A DNA stretch of 64,000 nucleotides, from NCBI GenBank assembly GCA_026936335.1, contig JAPMXV010000056.1, positions 62,001-126,000 of the forward strand. The letters are read 5' to 3'. This DNA comes from Mantamonas sphyraenae (Eukaryota; CRuMs; Mantamonadidae). Of this stretch, positions 47,617 through 60,400 are shown piece by piece; the stretch's first letter is position 1; each line of letters opens with the position of its first letter. Made by a program: the position numbers and the translations under genes. The notes below the pieces were generated by a model. It worked only from the letters and a program-made list of their open reading frames with translations, made no database searches and was not told the DNA's origin.

Positions 47617-48830
47617 TCAGTAGTACACAGTGTTTTGTGTGTAGTGCCGCTCCACCTTTCGGAAACCGTCCACCTTGCCCAGTTTCCACAGATAGTGGTC
47701 CAGGGTGAGGGCGTTGACCTGTGGCATGGTTTCCTGTGCATCCTGTGCATCTTTGTCGTTTGCGGACACGCTTTGGCTCTCGGCATACACAGAGAGGATT
47801 CGTTGGCAAGCGACAATTGCGGCAGAGCGCAACTCAACCTCCGCCTGACAACGCTTGAGCACGGCCCCAGACTCAATGTGTTCCAGCAGCGATGAATCCA
47901 GTGTCAAAATACCCAGGTGACGCAACACAGCGGGCAGGACGTTGTCGGACATGACGGTGAGGCGGTGAATGTCGTCAAAGGCAAACAGCTTGGGTTCCTC
48001 CTCCGCAAAGCGCATGTACAGTTCGGCAGCCAACAACTGTGCCTTTTTGATGTGAAAGACACGCGTGGTGCCTCGGTGCCATGAGATGTCGGCAAAGGCA
48101 GGAAACAGATCGACCAGCTTGCGCACAAGCCTCTCTGCCAGCAGTTGGCCCTGCGGCATGTCGTTGGTCAGCACGTCCAGAATCAGCGTGGCAAAGTCGT
48201 CGTAGCCATGGTTCATCAGGATGGTGCCTGACTCCACCAACGTGGTGCTGATCTGCTTTGCCAGCTTGGCCAGCGGGCCGTCCTCGTACGTGCTGATGCC
48301 TGCCTGCAACTCAACCTCCTGCTCTGCTTTGATGTCCCAATACTGTGCCGCCTGCGTTGCACTCATGTTCACCATGGTCTCTGTGTTGAGCCGGACGCCG
48401 GAAATGTGCAGGCCAAGCATGCCTTGAACAATCGTCTCGTACGCCCCGCGCCCACGTGTTTCGTGCAGCAGATGCCTGTAGCCCGACGCAAAGTTGAGCA
48501 GGTCCAGCCAGGCGTAAAAGTTGAGTTCGGCCTCCAGCGAGTCGAAGCGGATGGGGAACTTGGTGGCGCCGCTGAGTTTGCCAAACTGCTCCATGTCCAG
48601 CTCCGCCACAAACGACTCGATGGCAGCGTCGTCGATGGACACATAGTGTGCATCTGCCATCACTGCCTCGTTGCTTTCCACAATCAGCTGCAGCACGTCT
48701 GCACTCTCCTTGCTCTGGCCCTCCTCCTTTGCCACTCCTGCAAAGTCGCTGACCACCACGCTCGGCGACCCTTCCTCGTTGAATGCCTTGGCGGCACGCA
48801 CACCGGCCTTGCCCATGCTCTCCACCTCTT

Positions 48831-48871
<41 letters not shown>

Positions 48872-48873
48872 AT
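47617..48873 (-). CDS. QNG1: Queuosine salvage protein (DUF2419, QNG1)
   Basis: This is a 418-residue protein of the DUF2419 family, which releases queuine from queuosine-5'-phosphate so it can be reinserted into tRNA. Recognisable family segments are SIDDAAIESFVAELDMEQF, FPIRFDSLEAELNFYAWLDL (start of the core), NFASGYRHLLHETRGRGAYE and FADISWHRGTTRVFHIKKAQ. The C-terminal LTLDHYLWKLGKVDGFRKVE is characteristic. The ATG at 48873 begins a serine run encoded by an AGC repeat; the in-frame sequence before it has no ATG. It is intronless. It lies 55 bases upstream of the CLU-RasGEF start on the same strand, and its start is 92 bases from the divergent gene at 48966. Confidence 0.9.
48835..48870. 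repeat. GCT/AGC trinucleotide repeat coding serine, QNG1 N-terminus
   Basis: About 12 repeats of AGC on the coding (minus) strand, directly after the start codon of the queuosine salvage gene. Confidence 0.85.
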
Positions 48874-48965
48874 CTCTTTAGTCTTGGGGTGCGAGAGCGA
48901 GGGCAAAACAACTCACCCACACAAGGTCGCCAGCTGTGTGCCTGTCCTTCTCTCTGCAACCCACC

Positions 48966-51805
48966 ATGCAGTGCACCGCCAAGGACAGCCACAATCTGCG
49001 GGCCTTTGAAACAGAGGTGCGGCAGAGCTGCCGCATCCTCGTGCAGGAGCTGGGCTGGCCCACGGACCAACGCCATTTCCACGCCGTAGGCGACGACGAC
49101 ATCACCGATGGCCAACGGGCCCTCATGTTGCCCGTTGTGGACTGTCCCGTCTTTCTCTTCCGTGGCGTCATCTACCAACTTCTGAGTGACGGAAATCCGG
49201 ATGCTAGCAGCCTGCAGCGTCGGATTTTGGCTGCCAAGCGCCGCCTGCAAACAGCCCATCTCGTCGATGCCTCATGTGTACAGCGTATCCATGTACCCCA
49301 ACAGGCGCTTGTGCGATGGGCTGGCCACGCTGTGTTTGCCATCGAGCATGTGGATGTGCTCCTGGACGCGGTCGACAGTTGCCCCTTCGACGACCTGCTC
49401 TCCCATTGGCGCACATGCCACCTGGACATGTCCACACGTGTCTCTCGCACTCGCAACAGCGCCAAAGAAGACCGCCATGCGCGTGGAACAGATGAAGACG
49501 CTGTGTTCGACACGGTGGGCACCCAGATAGATTCCGACCCAAGCGGCAGCTCCGTCCAGGCTGCTCCTTCGCCCGTCGAACCTCACCAGCCCTTGCGCTT
49601 TGCCTTACATGGCTCCCAGTCTGACACATGGGTCTTTCTCTCGGGCCATTGTGTGCCCTTTGTACCCAACGCGGATGGAGAGTATGTACCCAGCTCGGTG
49701 GTGTTTGTTCACAAACGCCCGGCCTGCTCACACCACCGCGTCCCCCCTCCCGTTTCCCCTCCCTACACAGAGATTCGGGACGCAACTACCGCGCCGAACT
49801 TTGCATGGCCTCTGCGGCATGCAATCGCAACGTAGAGCACGAAGAGGCGCCGCTCAAACCGTCCTTGCGCGAGTGCGGCAGCATGACAAGCGGCAGCAGC
49901 GACAGTGGGACTCCGGCAGTGCTGTGTGCGCCGTGGAACAGGGTGAGGTTGGAAGTGGCGCATGTGGGACTGGGACTGTCTGACCTCTGCACCAAGGTGG
50001 CCATTCCACAGTTTGTGGAGGCCATGACACAGGTTCGCGTGCGGAGCGCAGTCAGTGTGGCCCATCTGGCACACAACATGGGTCTGAACTTGTGTATGAT
50101 GGGCGCATGCATTGGTCCATTGTTGAACCAGCGGCAATTCGACGCAGCCGTGTCGTTGATGCAGGAGCTGGTGGGGCGCACTCTCAAGGCCCAAGTGCGA
50201 ACGCAGTTGAATCAGGTGTACAGCGTGGACAATGACGACAAACAGGAAAGCGAGATGCAAGCAGCGCACGAACAGGACGTGGACCTGGAGGGCATCTTGC
50301 ACGAGGCTCTGGCTGCGTTTGTCCATCGTGAGAGCAGCGAATACGAGCGCGAAGACCCTTTCTGCGAGTTGCTAGAGGCCAAGTTCCCCGGGAGTCTGGA
50401 GAGTGCACAGCACATGCAGTGTCTGTGGCAGGTTGTGGGTAACACAGCGTGCAAGTGGGCCATTGTGAACCGAGTTTGCTCGGATCTGGGCATGCCGTTG
50501 GGTTCGCTGCTCAACCACGAACAGCAACTCATGTGGCTTCGTCTGGCAGACACAGAGTGCTCCCTGGACTCCTGGAGTCCTTGTACAACACATCCGTGTA
50601 TTCCCTCGCTCACTGATGCCCGAGGCCTCGCTGCACGTGTGTTTGCCAACTGCTACCGACTCGTGGCCACCGTCGCTCAGTCGCCCCTCACCCTGCTCGA
50701 GATTCACCAGCACCAACAACGCCCTCACCTACACCAACAACACCAACAACACAACCACCACAAGCTGCATCGCCATCACTACGCACAACAGCACAATCAT
50801 TCACAGCAGCACCAGCAGCCGTTTCGCACCTCACCACGCCCTTTCCATCCAAACAGCACAGACGACGTCCTGTCAATGTCTTCCCACACTGGTCACGTGC
50901 ACTCCACACCAGGAGTGCACATCAACTCTGCCCACCACGACGACGGCGACCACGATCCGTTGCACAGCGCTGAGCATGCCCTTGCTGCGCTGGTCGAATG
51001 CTGCTCCGCCTTTGGTCTCCCCTATCCACACTTTCTCGTGGGCGACGTGTTTTTCGCGCGGTACTTCTCCTGTGATCCGTGGACTGCACTGCATTCGGGA
51101 GCCAAGGACGATCTGGCACGCGCAAGCGCACACTACCGAGCGGCCGTTCCCCACGAGTCCAGTCTTGTGCACAACGACGCCGACGACGACGGCAATGAGT
51201 ATGGAAATGGTGACGACGAGGAAGATCTTGTTCGCCGCAGCAGCAGTGCATCGGTCGCGTCGGCCTCGTCTGCATCGTCGACGTCCTCGCTCGCGCCTTT
51301 TCACCCTCTGCGCATCCTGCACAGTGTCGACCACTGCACATGGCTCCTACCATGGCTGCAAACCCACACTACGGTGTTGCGACAGTCCAACAGCGATTTG
51401 TGCATGCTCCTCTTTGCGCTGCGGTCACAAGCACATCCTCCCTCGCTGCTCGAGTTGCCCAGCCTGCTGTGGCCTCAGATGCAGATTCGAACCACCGACG
51501 AGGCAATTTGGGCCCTGTTGCGTGATGGAATCTCCCATCGTGTACGTGAGGAGCCCCATTTGGACAATCTCAACATCAGCCTGTGGCGTCCCAACCACCC
51601 TGCATTCCATGACATCTCCTCGCCTGCGCTTCGCATGGATGTGCGCATCGTCGGCACCTCTGTACTCGTGCACAACGATCACCAGCGCATGGTGGAGCAT
51701 TCTCTGGACGATGTGGCGCATATTGTGCAGAGCGTGTACGATGCAGCCACGGCGCGAATCGCCAACAGCAGCAGCAATGGCGACAGCAGCAACAGCGACA
51801 GTAGT

Positions 51806-51836
<31 letters not shown>

Positions 51837-54577
51837 TCTCCGGCACCACCACCAGCCAGGAACAATCCCAGAAATCAGCATCCGAGGCCGGGGAACAAGT
51901 TGCAGACGGCGTTGTTCTCGCGCTGAGCCATTTCCGCTTTCAGGGGCGCCAGCACAGGCAGGTGTGGACGTCGTTGCTACAGCAGATTCAAGAGAGAGGC
52001 ATCCCATTGTTATCGTTGCAACTCAAGGACAATTCGATCAGCAACGACATCCTTCTGCTGATGACGGAGCGCGTGGAGCTGCATCGAAACCTGCACGTGT
52101 TGGATCTGAGCGACAATGCTCTGGACCAGGGCTGTGTTGGCAGCATTGCACGCATTCTGGGGCGTTGCACGCGTGTGCGCTCCCTCGATCTCAGCGGCAA
52201 CCAACTGGGATCCGAGGGAGTCATGCATCTGCTCGAGTGTCTTCATCAGTGTCCCGAGCTGCATGAACTGCACGTGCGAGACGTGGGAATGGACAACAAC
52301 GCTCTGGACATGCTCGTGCAGGCCATGCAGCATCGCGAGCAGACGTCATTGCTGGATTTCGGTTCCGCACGAGAACGCCCCGCGCACGCCTTCCCACCCA
52401 ACCTCAGCCATCTGGACATTTCCGACAATCGATTCACACGCTGGCAGGTGCACTCCTTTCTGCGTGCGCTGTGTACGCTCGGAGCAGAGGTGCCTCTGCG
52501 TCACGTCGAGTTTGCTGATTGCAAGCTGGTCGAACTCAATCTGCTTGCTGTTGTGGGAGAGGCTGGGCCCTTGCGACTGACCCACCTCAACCTTGCGTTC
52601 AATCCTCTTAGCGAAGCCACTCTGGTCAGCATTGCTCAGACCCTTGACCAACAGGCGTGTGCTGTGTGCCATCTGGACATCCGTGGTTGCCGCCTCACCG
52701 ATTCGGCCGCCGTCATGTTTGGCCATGTGCTGCAATCCCGTGACTTGCATTTGAGTCACCACGAGTTTTCCAGCGACGATCTGCGTCTGTTGTACGAAGC
52801 CAGCAACGGCAATACGTTCGCTGTGCACAGTCTGCTTGGGCGCGGTGCCAACCCGTGCGCAGCCACCACACATGTCGACTCGGCCATCCTGTGTGCCCTC
52901 CGACACCACCACGACGTGCTTGCCTGCGAGCTGATCGAACACAGCGTGACCAAGGGCCTGTCGGAGCAGGCGGATGCTTACCAGTGGTTCCTCACAGCTT
53001 GCATGGAAGGCCAGCTCGGCGTCATCGAAACCCTCGCTGCCGACGTGCGTCTCAACATCGACCTGGACTATCAGCAGTCTCACGACGGTGGCACTGCCCT
53101 GTACATTGCCGTGCAGCAGGAAAACACCGAGGTGGTGCAGTACCTGCTTGCACGCGGCGTCGCAGTCAATCTTGCACGCACCAACGGCTGGAATGCCCTC
53201 CTGGCTGCAGTCCACTTGGGGAACCTGTCCATGGTGCGCAGTCTCCTGCAGGCCGGTGCCAATCCAAACTTTTGCGCGGCGCCACGCACCATCGACCATC
53301 CCGTGTACATGGCTGTGCAGGCCAATCGTAGCGACATAGTTCGCGAGCTGCTGCAGCACGGTGCACACGTGGACATGGTCTGCGAACAGGACTGGACTCC
53401 TCTGCTAAAGGCGGCCAAGCAGGGGTCGGTGGAATGTGTGCGGCTGTTGATGGAGTACGGCGCCAGCGTGGAGTCCACAAAGGTGGACACGGGATCCACC
53501 CCTCTGTACATGGCTGTACAAAACAACCACTACGAAGTGGCCCATTTGCTCCTGTCCAGCGGCGCCAATGCGAATGCCGTCCGCGACGAAGGGTGGACGC
53601 CGCTGATCAAGGCTGCACGTGAAGGGTACACCCGCATGTGTGAGCTGCTGCTGGACCACCAGGCAGACGTCAACGCCTGCAAGGACAACGGTTCCACGGC
53701 CCTGTACAACGCAGTGCAAAAGGCGCAGATGGATACCGTGGCGTTGCTGCTCGATCGTGGCGCTGACGTGGAGATGGTGCGCTTTGATGGCTGGAACGCT
53801 CTGTGCAAGGCATGTCACGACGGAAACAGCGAATTGGTGCGCATGCTGCTGGAGCATGGCGCAAATGTCAACTGCATCAAGCAGTACACAAGCTCGTCCC
53901 CGCTGTACATTGCCGTACAGCACAACCATTATGAGACGGCGCGTGTGCTGTTGGAGCACGGCGCGGATGTCAACCTGGCGCGTGGCGACAGTTGGAATCC
54001 GCTGCTGAAAGCGTGTCGCGAGGGGTACGCAGACATGGTCGAGTTGCTGCTGCGGTGGGGGGCTGACATCACACACGGCAAGTCGGACACAAACTCGTCG
54101 GCGTTGTACATTGCGTCGCAGTCGTGCAATGTGCAGGTTGTACGTGTGCTGCTTGAGTACGGTGCTGACGTGGACGTGGTGCGCGACGACGGATGGACGC
54201 CCCTGATCAAAGTTGCCCGTGAAGGCTTCACCGAGTTGGCCACACTGCTCCTGGAGAAGGGCGCCGATGTGAACCGTACCAAGGTGAACAACTCTTCGGC
54301 GTTGTACAACGCCACACAGCGCAACCGTGTGGACATGGTGGAGTTACTGCTTCGGCACGGAGCCAACCCAAACCTGGTGCGCAACGACGGCTGGTCGCCC
54401 TTGCTCAAAGCCAGCCGCGAGGGATTTGTGGAGATTGTGGACATGCTCGTGGCACACGGGGCAGACGCACACGCTCTGGTGGAAATCCACGGGCAAGCGG
54501 CGAGCCCGCTGTCGTTGGCCGAGGAGTTGGGACGCGTGGAGGTGGCCACGACACTATTGGAACACGTGTGGGACTGA
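48966..54577 (+). CDS. CLU-like, leucine-rich and ankyrin-repeat protein, 1,840 residues
   Basis: Two exons (48966-49681, 49771-54577; donor GTATGT, acceptor CTACACAG, phase 2) give 1,840 residues. The first 550 or so residues are a degenerate version of the CLU core seen in the gene at 41371-47561. VPQQALVRWAGHAVFAIEHV parallels its CLU strand, and HLAHNMGLNLCMMGACIGPL parallels its HMHRRGINLRHLGRV helix. A His/Gln-rich linker (50.7-50.8 kb) and a poly-Ser run follow. Next come RNI-type leucine-rich repeats (LHVLDLSDNALDQGCVGSIA, VRSLDLSGNQLGSEGVMHLL). The C-terminal 580 residues are about 17 ankyrin repeats. No nucleotide-binding or catalytic domain is seen. An intracellular scaffold or recognition protein is inferred. 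Confidence 0.75.
51801..51834 (+). repeat. AGC trinucleotide repeat coding serine in the CLU-LRR-ankyrin gene
   Basis: A tract of AGT/AGC codons forms a Ser run just before the leucine-rich repeats. Confidence 0.85.
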
Positions 54578-54661
54578 AACATGCTGCCAAGCAAGCAAGG
54601 AAACAGGGGAAGCTGTGGAAAAATGCAATGAGTGTGAATTGAGGATTTCAGCATGAGCACA

Positions 54662-57321
54662 CTACAGGCTGTTGTTGTTTGCGTTGTGCTGGTTCCACAT
54701 TTGGGCGGACGTCTTGGCGTTGATCTGGTGTTGCTGTTGGTTCATCAGCTCGAGAAAGCGCATGGTGTTAAGTTCACTGCTGTTGAGGTTGTTGCCACTG
54801 GATTGGTTTGTGTTTGTGACACTGTTGTTGAAATTTCCATTCGACATGGAGCTGCTGTTGTTGCCGTTGTGCTGGGGATTTGCAGAAGCACTGTTCATGT
54901 GTGCTCCCGCGTTGTTGTTGTTCATGAAAGAGCTGAGGGAGGGGATTTGGTTCGTGCCAAAGGCCATGCCGGGCAGATAATTGCCTGCGTTCTGCCCACC
55001 GTACATGTGCATGTTACCCTGGTTGGACATGTTCAGCATCGGCATCATGCCATTCATGCCCTGAAATTGTTGGAGCGAGTTCATGTTGCCAAAGCTGTAC
55101 ATGCCCCACTGGTCTCCGACAACACCCGATTGGTTTTGCAGCGTGCCGTATCCCATGCCGCTGCTGCCCACTTCGTTAAACTTGTTCGGCGATTCCCCAT
55201 CGTCGATCTGGATACCGCTCATGATGTTGGAGCCTTCATCCCACTGCTCACGGCCAGCCGTGTGAAGCTTGCCGTCAATCATCACGCGCACATTCATCTT
55301 GGGTGCGCCGTTGTCATCGTTGCGGGTCCCGGAGTATGTAGAGGAGCCATGAGAAGAGGAGGAGGAAGAGGAGGAGGAGGATGTTCTCGATGTTGATGTT
55401 GAAGATGAGTGTCCTGTGAGTGTGAGTGTGCGAGTGTGAGGAGTGTGAGCGAAAAGCGCGCCTTCCGCCGCGGCGTGCGTGAGCTTTCGTCTGTGGGCCA
55501 CACTTACTGTTGTACTTGCGTTTCTTCTTGTCACGTGCCTTGGTCACACGAAAGTAGTGTGATCGGCATTGGATGTCCGAGCGGTCCTTCATGTGCGTAG
55601 CGATCTGGGCCCACGCGTGCTCGCCATACTGCTCGACCAAACTCTGCAATGTCTCGTCCTCGTCTTTTGTCCAACGGCCCTTTTTCAGGGTCGGGTTCAG
55701 CACACGGTTCCTGTGTGGGCGGCGTCACGGTCTGTGGTGTGAGCAACACCGAAAGGCAGAATCGTTTTGCGCAGCCTTTTCTCATGTCACGATTCGCAAG
55801 TAGCCTGTTCGTGTGCTGGCCAACTATGCGTACAGCCATTGCACAAGCTTGGCGAAGCACAGCTTACCATCTTTGGGACACCTGGCTGCCTGTCCGAAGC
55901 CCGTTAAACTCTCGCGACACTGCAACCCAATCCGTGCCGTGCTGTGCGGTGCACGTGTGTGGGCGGTGTGGCAGTTTGTGCGCAGAGCACACAAAGTAGG
56001 TGGAATGAGTGAGTGTGAGCAGGTAGCGAGAAGGGGCGTGCGGGGTTGGAAAATTGATCCGTGCGCAGTTCAACTCCACGCGGCGGAAAAGGCTATGTCC
56101 ATACCTTGGCCACCGCTTCTTTGAGCTTGTCGTCCTCATCCTGTGGTGCGCGTGGTCGGCGGAAGTGTCACATATGGTCAAGGCACCGGTGTAAGAGGGG
56201 GTATCGACCACAAAAGGCATTCGCTGCGAATCTGAGACTCGCAGATTCGACGCCGAGGCGCAAAGTTCCCGGGAAAAAGCTGCGTGCATGGTTGTTGCCA
56301 CCATGTTTTTCACTGTGACACCTCTCTGTGACCATGTTTCCCCATGTACGCTCTGCCAAGGGATTCCGCTTTACATCAGGTCGGTTCCTGGCGAAGTGCG
56401 CGTTTCCGGGCCAGCTGGTGCCCGAGAATCGGCCTTGCAGAGTACTCAGGAACGACCCCGAAAAAAAGGCCGCCTCCTGTGTGTCAACCAGTCAAACGAG
56501 GCATTGCATGCACCAGCTGGCCCTCACACGGGGAAAACATATTCAGAGACGCTTATGGGTGGAGAGGGCGCGGTACGGTGCACAACACACGCCAGGGAGG
56601 GGCGTTTTCGTCACTCCGCGGGCTGGTCCCGCGAAGAAAATGCCCTCGCGGAGGAAAGAGGCCTTTCCGTTCGCATTGTGCTGCTTACCTTTGTCCAATA
56701 CTGCTTGCCATTGAGCATACCCTTTTCCACGCTGCAGTACACACTCGGTTGGCTTTCTGCGATCATCTCTGTGGGCAGCGGTGGAGCGGAGGTCTTCGAA
56801 CGCCGTTTCGTTTTGCGTCGCCCGTTCGCTCGCCCGCCGCTGCTTCGCTCCTCCTCGTATGCATTCGACCTCCGTGTCCGTTGGCGCTTCCTGTCCGCCC
56901 TTCGATCGTACAGCTGGTCGCCAGGCACTTCGTAGTCCCCTTCTTCGACGCCAAAGTTACCCTCGGGCACCCCGTACTCAAAGTTGTACTCAAACTCGCT
57001 GAACCCTCGCTTGTGCCCCTTGCCATCCGCTTCCCGCCCATCGTCTACGCCCGCGCCCTCTTGTGGGTCTTGTGGCCTCTGTGTGCCACCTTGGCGTCTT
57101 CCACGTTGTCCAACGTCGTTCGCCCCGGCTTGGGCGTACTCCGCGTTGCCCTTGCCTTCGGCGAACCCAAACAGGCCTGATCCGTCCCCAAAGCCCGCCT
57201 CGTCCTGTTCATACCTATCCGGGGACAGCTTGATGGACGTCAGCCCCGGGAACAACTCGTCTTCGTCGTGGTGCTTCTGCTCCATTTGCTCTGCACCACC
57301 GGGCGCATCGTCCGCGATCAT
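54662..57321 (-). CDS. Two-repeat Myb/SANT transcription factor
   Basis: Five exons (57321-56689, 56140-56105, 55941-55868, 55710-55508, 55413-54662) join in phase to 565 residues. The 36-base second exon sits in the middle of the first Myb repeat. Repeat 1: QYWTKDEDDKLKEAVAKHG, TDWVAVSREFNGLRTGSQ, VSQRW, with tryptophans about 18 residues apart. Repeat 2: KKGRWTKDEDETLQSLVEQY, HAWAQIATHMKDRSDIQCRS, where the third tryptophan is replaced by Tyr/Phe (HYFRV). These helices bind DNA. The N-terminal 200 residues are acidic then basic (DRRADRKRQRTRR). The C-terminus is Asn/Gln/Met-rich and prion-like. The first intron (548 bases) is the longest in the window. Confidence 0.85.
56379..56457. other. 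Long imperfect stem-loop in the Myb gene's first intron
   Basis: GGTCGGTTCCTG (56379-56390) pairs with CAGGAACGACC (56447-56457) over 11 base pairs with one bulged G. Inside, CGGGC (56407-56411) pairs with GCCCG (56420-56424), and GCG (56391-56393) with CGC (56399-56401). The result is a branched fold in the longest intron of the window. No known RNA family was recognised. Confidence 0.45.
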
Positions 57322-57409
57322 GGACTACGAATCCCAAGCAGACGTACAGGTTCCATTGCAAGCGTCATTCACACTGTCACATCACCCCCTCCCTTCTCTC
57401 TCTTCTCTC

Positions 57410-60400
57410 TCACAGCTCAAACAGCGGCGCCAGGCTGACGAGCGAATACTTGCTCTTGGCAATCATGTTGCTGGCGGCGTTGCGCAGGGCCACAAACACC
57501 TCCTCGTCGTTGGGGTTGACAAAACAGTCGTTGAGAGTATCCCTGCCCTTGTCGCTGCGCGCACGTTCCATGTCAAACAGATACTTGTGATAGAGCATCT
57601 GGTTGTACAGCTGAGTGGAGGTGTACAGCGGCACCATGGTACCGTTGCACCCAGCCTGCAGGCACATACCTCCGCCTCGCAGCGTCGACAGCTGTCGTGT
57701 CACGTTGCCGCATGTGCTGTCGTCGCACTTGCTCTCAGCCCGGTAGAATCGACGCGTGCACTCGCGGCCGACGCTGCGAACGCGGTTCCACACCTCACGC
57801 TGGTCGTACATCTGTGCACATCGAGCACAACGCATGCCGTTGCGCGGCTGTCCGCTTGCATTCACGGCACACACGCCTTGGAGTGCCTCCGAGAAGCCGC
57901 AGTTGCGGCACTTGACCATGATCTTTTCGCAGGCCCGGAATGCCTCTGCGGCACCCTGCGTGTGCACAGACACAAACTCAGCTTCGTCGTCATCGCCGTC
58001 GCCGCCGCCGCTGCGTACCACCTCTGTGTACTTGCTCGAGTCAAGGCCCAGGCAATCGGCAAGCTGGGCCTGATCTGTCCCTTGGATCACCGCACACAGG
58101 CGCGACACAGGTGGCAGCACCTGATTGGCCAGGTACCACTCATAATCCAGCTGCAGCTCGCCCTCGCTGTCGCGCACCTTGGTCGGATGCACGGAGCGCT
58201 CTGCAATCTGCGATGACTCGCCCGTAACCACCACATACTCGATGACATCGCCCACACGCACGGGCTTGCCCTCGCGCATGAGTGCCTTGGCCACAGCCAG
58301 GTGAGGCAGAGACTTGCCTGCGTCTGCGTACGCCTCCACCGCCTTGGTCAAACTCTTTTTGATGACAAACTTGCCCAGAGGCACGCTGTGGGCTTTGCCC
58401 ACGTCGTCACCCACCTGTCGAAGGAAGGCATGGATGCTTTCCACGATATCCTCCCTCGTGGCGCCGCTCAGCAGCACTTTCAGGCAATGGTTGCTCACAT
58501 CCTTGCTCAGGTCACACCAGTCACGGCGCACACTGTCGATTCCCTTCATCTCCGTGCTCACCCTACCCTGGCTGTCCTCCACCAGTGCCGCGTACTTCTT
58601 CTTGCGCAGCAACAGCATGCACTTGTACATGCCGTCGATCTCGATTTCCAGTTTGCGGTAGCGCTGGTTGACCACCTGCTTGACCATCTCGCCGATGCGG
58701 TACACCTCGCTCTTGTCCGTCGTCTTTGTATCCACCATGATCGAGTCTGTGTCACCGTAGATGACGTCCAAGGAAAGCTGGTCCGTGGCCACGTCCACGG
58801 TGGCCTGCAGGATCTCGCGGCCCTTGCTTGTGATCAGCGACGCGAGTGAAGGCGCGTAGAAGCGCGAATGCGTGAAACCCAAGCAACCATACATGCTGTT
58901 GGCCGTCAACTTGAGAGCACGCGAGCGGATGTCGTACTGTTGAAGCAACCCAGCGTCGGGCGAGCTGTTCTTCTTTTCCGACTTGATCATGCCCTTGACC
59001 ACCTTTCGCCTGTCGATGAGCGTCTTGAGCACTGTGGGCAGCACACCCTGCTCCAATTCCTTGGGCGGCACGTCTGCCATGGGCACGTCTCCGTCTGCTC
59101 CTGCCTGCGGCCGCTCCACTGTCGTGAAATCGATGTTGTACTCCTGGATAATGGACGGGTACAGGCTGTTGAAATCCAAAAGCAGCACATACGTGTCGTA
59201 CAGGCCTGCCTTGGGCTCCAGCACAAGACCACCCATGTACTTGGGCTTGCGGCGCGACGATGTCGGCGCAGCCTGTGTGTCCAAGTCCATGTTGTCGTTT
59301 GCGTCCGTGTTGGAGGAGGACGACGATGCGGCTGCGGCCGCTGCCTCCTCCTCTCGCTTCTTGTCCAGCCACGTGATCTTGTCGGGTTTGACGTAGCCCA
59401 AGCGATGAAACTCGTGGAGGAGGAGAAACTCGTTGCGCTCTGCACGGCCACCGGTGAGGGTGCGGCCCCACAGGTTGCCCGCAAGGCATGTGAGCTGATG
59501 GGTGAGGGGCACGATCTGCAGCTTGAACATGAGTTCGAGGGAGAGAAAGGCAAAGTTCTGCGTGCAGGCAATGAGATACATGAGGTCGTTGGCGCTGTTG
59601 AAAGAGTCGACAACGCGGTCCGAGTCGATTTCGATACGCTTGTGCTTGGGCAGCTGCGACTTGGTGAGCGCGGTGAGGGTGTACTGCGTCTGGCGGATGA
59701 GATCGCGCGCCTGCAGGTAGGTGTCGACAATGAGACGTCCGCTCATGATGGCGCGCTCGGCGTAGGTCGAGTCTGTGGTTCCACCGGCGCCCTTTTGCAT
59801 CTTGGGGAAGTGGCTGCGGTTGAGGCGGCCCAGCTTGCTCCATCCGTGGACGTTGAGCATTTGCATGCGGTGGAGCAGCACGTCGAGGTCAAATCCGATA
59901 AAGTTGTGCCCGACAATGACATCCGGGTCGGTGCGGTGGATCTTGGCCATGAGCAGGTTGAGCAGCTCGCGCTCGGAGCCGCACATGTCCAGATTGATGC
60001 GTGCTGCATTGGCGCGCTCACGAAACTTGACGGGAAACACAGAGTCGAGCCTGCGGACTGCGTTGAACTCCTCGTAGTTGGAGCTGGGGTCTGGGGTGGG
60101 TCCGTCGGTGACGACATTGCGGTGCACAATGGCCGAGAAGGAGACGACGTCGTTGGTGCGTGTCTTGTGGTTCATGATGGTCTTGACGTGGAGGCTCATG
60201 ACCACGAGGTGGGGTGCGGCCTGTTGCTGCTCGCAGACCGAGAGGCTGGCAGGCGTGTCGACGGCAAGGTGGTGGCGGCACCACGACTGGTTGCGGCTCA
60301 TGACGGTGGCGTTGTCCACACGCAGCCAGCAGGGGCCCTTGATCTGCCTGCCCAGAAGGAGCAGCTCGAGGGTGTTTGTGTTTGTGCCAAACACGCGGGA

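Noticed and set aside
56388-56402. TGGCGAAGTGC, resembling a tRNA/Pol III A box
   Set aside because: No B box or cloverleaf follows at a suitable distance on either strand, so it is not called as a tRNA.
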